Assembly: GCA_965153355.1 (NCBI GenBank)
Contig: OZ231127.1
Location: 33,728,001 to 33,792,000, forward strand
Direction: 5' to 3'
Origin: Flaccisagitta enflata
Lineage: Eukaryota; Chaetognatha; Sagittoidea; Aphragmophora
DNA: 64,000 bases
The number at the start of each line of letters is the position of its first letter. The stretch's first letter is position 1. Positions 59,330 through 64,000 of this stretch are shown in pieces. The notes under the pieces were generated by a model, which was not told the origin of the DNA, searched no databases, and saw only the letters and a program-made list of their open reading frames with translations. Both the position numbers and the translations under genes were made by a program.

Positions 59330-60170
59330 TAAGTCTGGGGACGAGGTGAATTTGGTGTCCTCTACATCATGACTCATTTTGTGATTTCAAAAAGAAAAAA
59401 AAAGAAGACGAAAAGAAAAATAGTCGCAAAAGTGTTAGATGGTTAGTAACCCATTGCGTAGATCGTAGGACACGTCGATATTTCCTAGGTTTTGTATTTT
59501 CCGAATAGCACAGCAAAGTTTTTTTCCCAGATCAAGACCAAATTGATTTTTCAATTGGATAAGGCTCTAATTGTTAGGGTGTCTTAAAATTTGGTCAAAT
59601 TGTTGGAGAAATGTTGCCATTTCCATCACATTTAATGACTCTAAAATTGAGTGAAGATCAGATTAAGATTACTTATGACCTCCACCCCCCTCATTCCCCA
59701 TAAAAAATGTAGAGGAAGGATTTTAGCTCTCAAAGTTTTCTTTTTATGAAAATTGTTAAGGGGTGGTGTGGTGGTCATGACTTATTAGTAAACTTTATCT
59801 GATCGTCATCAAATTTTCTGCGATAGAAATGGTCAGAGACCGAGATTTTGATTTAATCATAATTTAAGTCATCCCACTAATCATGCAAATGGAGCATGAA
59901 AAGTCCAAATTAAGTCCAGCTTACCATACATACATGCCCACAATCGGATTTTGATTGAAATGGAATGAGATGTCACGTTCTATTTGAGAGAGAAAATGTG
60001 CCGCGAACTTAATCTATGTGCCCAAAATACAGAATGGATCTCAATTCTTTTTTTTCTTTTTTTGTGAGGGAGGAGGAAACCTGATTCTATAAACGTGAAG
60101 GGGAGGTTGGGCCGAGGCCAGAGGGGTTTTCGATCTGTCTTTCTTTTTTTTTTTACAAGTTTTATTCATA
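59330..60170. other. KCTD-like intron; AT-rich, no feature
   Basis: No exon or clear repeat seen. Confidence 0.5.
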
Positions 60171-60195
60171 GTTTGTAATGAACATGAACATGAAT

Positions 60196-60347
<152 letters not shown>

Positions 60348-60385
60348 TCATTCCTCCCTTAATTGGATTTCTATTCCTTCAATTA

Positions 60386-60514
<129 letters not shown>

Positions 60515-60574
60515 TTAAACGACGGAAGATCATGACATAAATGTTAACCAAGTTATACACTCAAAAATAGGCGT

Positions 60575-60703
60575 TTTTGGCAGCGTGCACGCTTTGTCGG
60601 TCCATCGGTCCGTCACTCTTTTTCGGCGTTTTTGAGGTTTTGGCCCCTCTGCCCCTGCCAACCCCGACCGCGACTGGGGTAGCCGTGCATCCGGCCTTGT
60701 TTG
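60575..60703 (-). mobile_element. hairpin-ended element, short copy
   Basis: GTGCACGCTTTGTCGGTCC at one end, GCCGTGCATCCGGCCTTGTT at the other. It lies 64 bases upstream of the KCTD exon acceptor, within the intron. Confidence 0.6.
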
Positions 60704-60782
60704 ATGAAAGTTGACATGTATTTCACTCAATCATCATTGAACGATACTATGTAGCGATCTAAAAAATATTTCTTTCCAAGTA

Positions 60783-61219
60783 CAGTACGATGGGAGCAAT
60801 GAGGACCTCAGATGGAGGCTCATTTCCTGCCACACTATCTTAATGAAGTAGGTCAAACTATGGTTTTTCTGAAAGCTGATGAGCAAAACTTTGAGTGAAT
60901 ATAGTTTCATACTTCTAGCTGTAACTGTTGACCAAAAAGAAAAAAAGTGCCGCACCGCTCAGGAATTGAACCTGTGACTCTGAAGACAAGAAATTACAAC
61001 CCTCAAATTCAGGACTTTACCAACAGAGCTATTGCGCCACATGCAGTGATTAGAAATCAATTGTCAGTTTTCTTTTGAATCACTTGATGTGGAATTTTAT
61101 ATTCACTCAATACCTTGGACCATCAGCTTTCAGAAAAATTAAAGCTTTAAGTTCTTCCTTCAAACAGTAAGAATATAGATGGCCCTCTTTCTACTGCCCT
61201 TATTGCTCCCACCGTACTG
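60783..61219. mobile_element. TA-flanked inverted-repeat element carrying a tRNA-like sequence
   Basis: Ends CAGTACGATGGGAGCAATGA and TTATTGCTCCCACCGTACTG are inverted, with TA on each side (60781-60782 and 61220-61221), pointing to a Tc1/mariner-type MITE. A tRNA-like stretch (60948-61042) sits in the middle. Confidence 0.7.
60948..61042 (-). tRNA. tRNA-like sequence (pseudogene or SINE head)
   Basis: On the minus strand: an A-box-like TAGCTCTGTTGGTAAAG and a B-box GGTTCAATTCC spaced as in a tRNA of about 90 nt. The acceptor arms (GTGGCGC and GCGGTGC) pair only with wobbles and a mismatch, and the anticodon loop lacks the usual U33, so it is probably not a working tRNA. Confidence 0.45.
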
Positions 61220-61233
61220 TATTTCTGTCAAAG

Positions 61234-61236
61234 CAG

Positions 61237-61281
<45 letters not shown>
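61234..61281. repeat. (TC)n tract
   Basis: Pure TC just outside the TA-flanked element. Confidence 0.92.
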
Positions 61282-61282
<1 letters not shown>

Positions 61283-61480
61283 ATCACCATAGTTTACATT
61301 TTATTGATTGTAATGACCTGATATTATGGAGCAAGAACGGTTTAAACTAATGGATCTGTTAGGTTCCCCATGATCTCACCCAATGATCCCTCCCCATGAT
61401 CCCTCCCAGATCCTGAATCTCAGACGAGTTTTCATTTTTCATAACCTTCACTAAAAGGGGTTTTGCGACGTTGACGAAAG

Positions 61481-61843
61481 ACAAGGCCGGATACGTGGCT
61501 ATCTAAGTCGCGTGTTTGGGGGGGGGGGAGAGGAGCAGTGATAGAGAGGGTCACAAGGGCGTTCGGGCAGAGGTAGTGAGCATAAAAAACTGATAAAAGT
61601 GCCAAAAAAGTAATAGTCGTAAAAGCAATTGATGGTCAGCGGTACCCGTTTGGGTCTCGACATGGGGGGGGGGGGGAGAAACAAAGGAGAAGGAGGAGAA
61701 GGAGAAGATGAGGGAGAAATTTCACAATGTGTGAAAGCATAGCTCATCGGCCTCTTTGGGGCCACTGCCCAAAAATGGGGACTAGTGAACAGACCGACAG
61801 ACCGACCAAACAGGGTGTAAAGTCGCGTAGCTTGCGACAAAAG
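61481..61843 (+). mobile_element. hairpin-ended element interrupted by another element
   Basis: ACAAGGCCGGATACGTGGCT at the start and GTGTAAAGTCGCGTAGCTTGCGAC at the end as two joined parts (stem GTCGC/GCGAC). The 61608-61782 element sits inside. Confidence 0.65.
61608..61782. mobile_element. GGTCAGCGGTACC...GGGGCCACTGCCC element nested in a hairpin-ended element
   Basis: Shares ATAGTCGTAAAAGC, GATGGTCAGCGGTACCCGT and GGGGCCACTGCCCAAAA with 49553-49922. It interrupts the hairpin-ended element 61481-61843. Confidence 0.55.
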
Positions 61844-62336
61844 TTGCTCAAGTTTATACATTAGTAATCATGACCTAGTTGCGTGCTGCATGTTTGTATG
61901 TTGGTGACACAGAGAAATTGCACCCACGAACGGAACAATGGACTGAAGGAGAGACGGACCGACATACTGATGGACGGAACGAAGTTTCATGCTCTTGAAA
62001 AGATAGCACCAGTCAATATTTCTACTTGCGATAAATCAGAGACCGATGGAAGCGAGTTAACACCATCATCAAATCATCAATCATCAATCAAATTCATTTT
62101 AGCGCTTTATGTTAAAGCCCAGATTGACTATCAAGTTTTCATGTTTTCAAGCTCTATATATAGTTTATGCTCCATTGAGTTTTTTCTTTTGGTCTTTCTA
62201 TCGGTCAACCGCCCCCCAGGTTGGTCGACCCCCCCCCCAGTTGGTCAACTTCTTTAATCACCTCCACCCCCATTTACTGTTTTCGCCATTAACTTGCTCC
62301 TCATAGCTCTCTTCTTTTGCCCAACCGTGGATAGGC

Positions 62337-62760
<424 letters not shown>

Positions 62761-62837
62761 AAAAAACAACAACATGAGAAATAAAAAACAACAGCAATAT
62801 GAAAAAAGCAAAAAGGAAGAAAAAAGATGAAAAAGTC

Positions 62838-63009
62838 TCGTGCGGGCAGGGGCAGGGCAGTAAAAAAAGGCAATCAAAGCATTTCAGCAGGGGCAGCAAT
62901 GCAAAATCCGCCCGTAACACCAAAAAAATTGTTTTGGACGGACCGATGGACGGACTGACTGCCTAGCCAACATAGTGAGTGTCAGAGTTGCGTGCACTCG
63001 ACTAAAAAT
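62838..63009 (+). mobile_element. hairpin-ended element, 5' truncated
   Basis: GCAGGGGCAGCAATGCAAAA, GACGGACCGATGGACGGAC and AGTTGCGTGCACTCGACT then AAAAATAAAA. The ACAAGGCC end is lost. Confidence 0.55.
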
Positions 63010-63235
63010 AAAACTAAAAAAGAAAACAATTAGAGTAACCCCGAAGAAATATATTTTGCTTTCTAGCCGCGTGTTCAAAATTGCAAACGCGCTTATAGAT
63101 GGTTGAACACACTCACGGCCATGTTTGGCAAATCCAGTTAATCCATGAAAATGAAATGGTTCCAAATACGACTGCACTGGGCCTGAGCCATTCGTCCTTG
63201 CCGTTCATAAAATGGTAATGAGTAAAAATTCACAG

Positions 63236-63450
63236 TTGTGGCCACGCGACTCTACACCTTGTCGTGTCATTCCTTCATATGGTGTTTTAGGGCGATGTTG
63301 TTTTAGCCTTTAGGGGGGTCAGGTGGTTCTAGGTGGTCGGCTGGTATTTTTCAGCGTCAGGGGTGTATTATGGCCACGGTGCTTCAGTAAGTCTGTTGGT
63401 CAGTCTGTCGGTCCCTCGATCCGTCGGACAGTGCCTCGGTCCGTAACATT
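63236..63450 (-). mobile_element. hairpin-ended element, diverged
   Basis: AGTTGTGGCCACGCGACTCT pairs fully with two wobbles, as in the copy at 5355, and GTCTGTCGGTCCCTCGATCC follows. The inner end is not clear. Confidence 0.45.
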
Positions 63451-63734
63451 GTTGAATTTTTGCCACTTTTCAATTTTTGTTTGGTCCTTTTTGTAGTGCA
63501 ACATGTCATTCTAAGGTGTGTAAGTTTGAAATACTGTAGCACTATTGATCTGTGGTACTGCGTTTTCGCTTGTTTTCTCTTCAAAGGTGACATCGAAATG
63601 AAATCTTTTGATTATCCTTCAGTTATTCTGCCCGTGTGTCTCTTGCTCTCTACTCATCACATGTCTTACTGCTAATTATACAAGAATGTCCCTCTTTCAG
63701 AGACATCATATGTTTGGACTATGGTGAATAATCA

Positions 63735-63933
63735 TTCATGAAGCAAAAACGTCAGTTTTGGGTTCACATACATGTAATGGTGGAAAATAGTCTAAATTTT
63801 CGAGCAATTTGGCTTACACACAGACATAATTCATAGACTATGAATTATGAGTAAGCCAAATTGCTCGAAAATCTAGACTAATTTCCACCATTACATGTAC
63901 GTGAACCCAAAACTGATGTTTTTGCTTCATGAA
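63735..63933. repeat. long hairpin (about 83-bp arms plus inner palindrome)
   Basis: TTCATGAAGCAAAAACGTCA at the left returns in inverse at the right end. The centre is an exact palindrome around 63837 (ATAATTCATAG-A-CTATGAATTAT). Arms differ at only a few positions. Confidence 0.88.
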
Positions 63934-64000
63934 GAATGTCCTTCATGTATAAAAGGTATCTCAGTCCCCTCATCGATGAACACTTTGCCCTTCACGGCTT

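Overview
The window looks like nuclear DNA of a multicellular animal, most likely an aquatic invertebrate. The evidence is spliced genes with GT..AG introns, several classes of non-LTR retrotransposon, many short DNA transposons with inverted repeats, and an extreme load of simple repeats, (AG)n, (AC)n, (TTG)n, (TTC)n, (ATC)n and (AAAG)n. I cannot name the phylum. There are no bacterial operons, CRISPR arrays or rRNA genes. Most long open frames here are translations of microsatellites and are not genes.

Two host genes can be built from short exons, both on the minus strand. (1) An oxysterol-binding-protein-related gene of the ORP3/6/7 type: a Ser/Thr/Gln-rich N-terminal exon (25082-24351), a small Gln/His-rich exon (7063-6877) and an exon (4496-4160) ending just before the expected PH domain. 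Reading phases agree across both joins, and the rest of the gene lies off the low end of the window. (2) A KCTD8/12/16-type gene: the end of its BTB/T1 domain (60511-60392), the start of its H1 domain (44148-43808) and its last coding exon with the stop (42826-42637). All phases match; the first exon is off the high end.

Retrotransposons: an apparently intact two-ORF APE-type element (about 9583-15400, minus) sits in the 17-kb intron of the ORP-like gene. A second APE-type element (about 28640-35640, minus), with a 2A-like NPGP motif near its N-terminus, is split by a 3.39-kb DNA transposon (29553-32939) with CAC...GTG inverted ends, a 4-bp AGAC target duplication and an internal 18-bp minisatellite that is open in several frames. 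A third, broken element (about 50690-54917, plus) carries a reverse transcriptase followed by a CCHC finger and a restriction-like endonuclease (R2/NeSL/HERO-like).

Short DNA elements: two hAT-type MITEs with perfect 8-bp duplications, a pogo-like MITE, several foldback elements, a GGGCAGCGGCCC-ended family with tandem cores, and a dispersed family of about 150-450 bp. The last runs from ACAAGGCC to a terminal hairpin followed by TAAAA. Its hairpin stem changes sequence between copies but keeps pairing, which is the most interesting unexplained pattern here. The remaining intergenic and intronic stretches are AT-rich DNA or simple repeats in which I see no gene.
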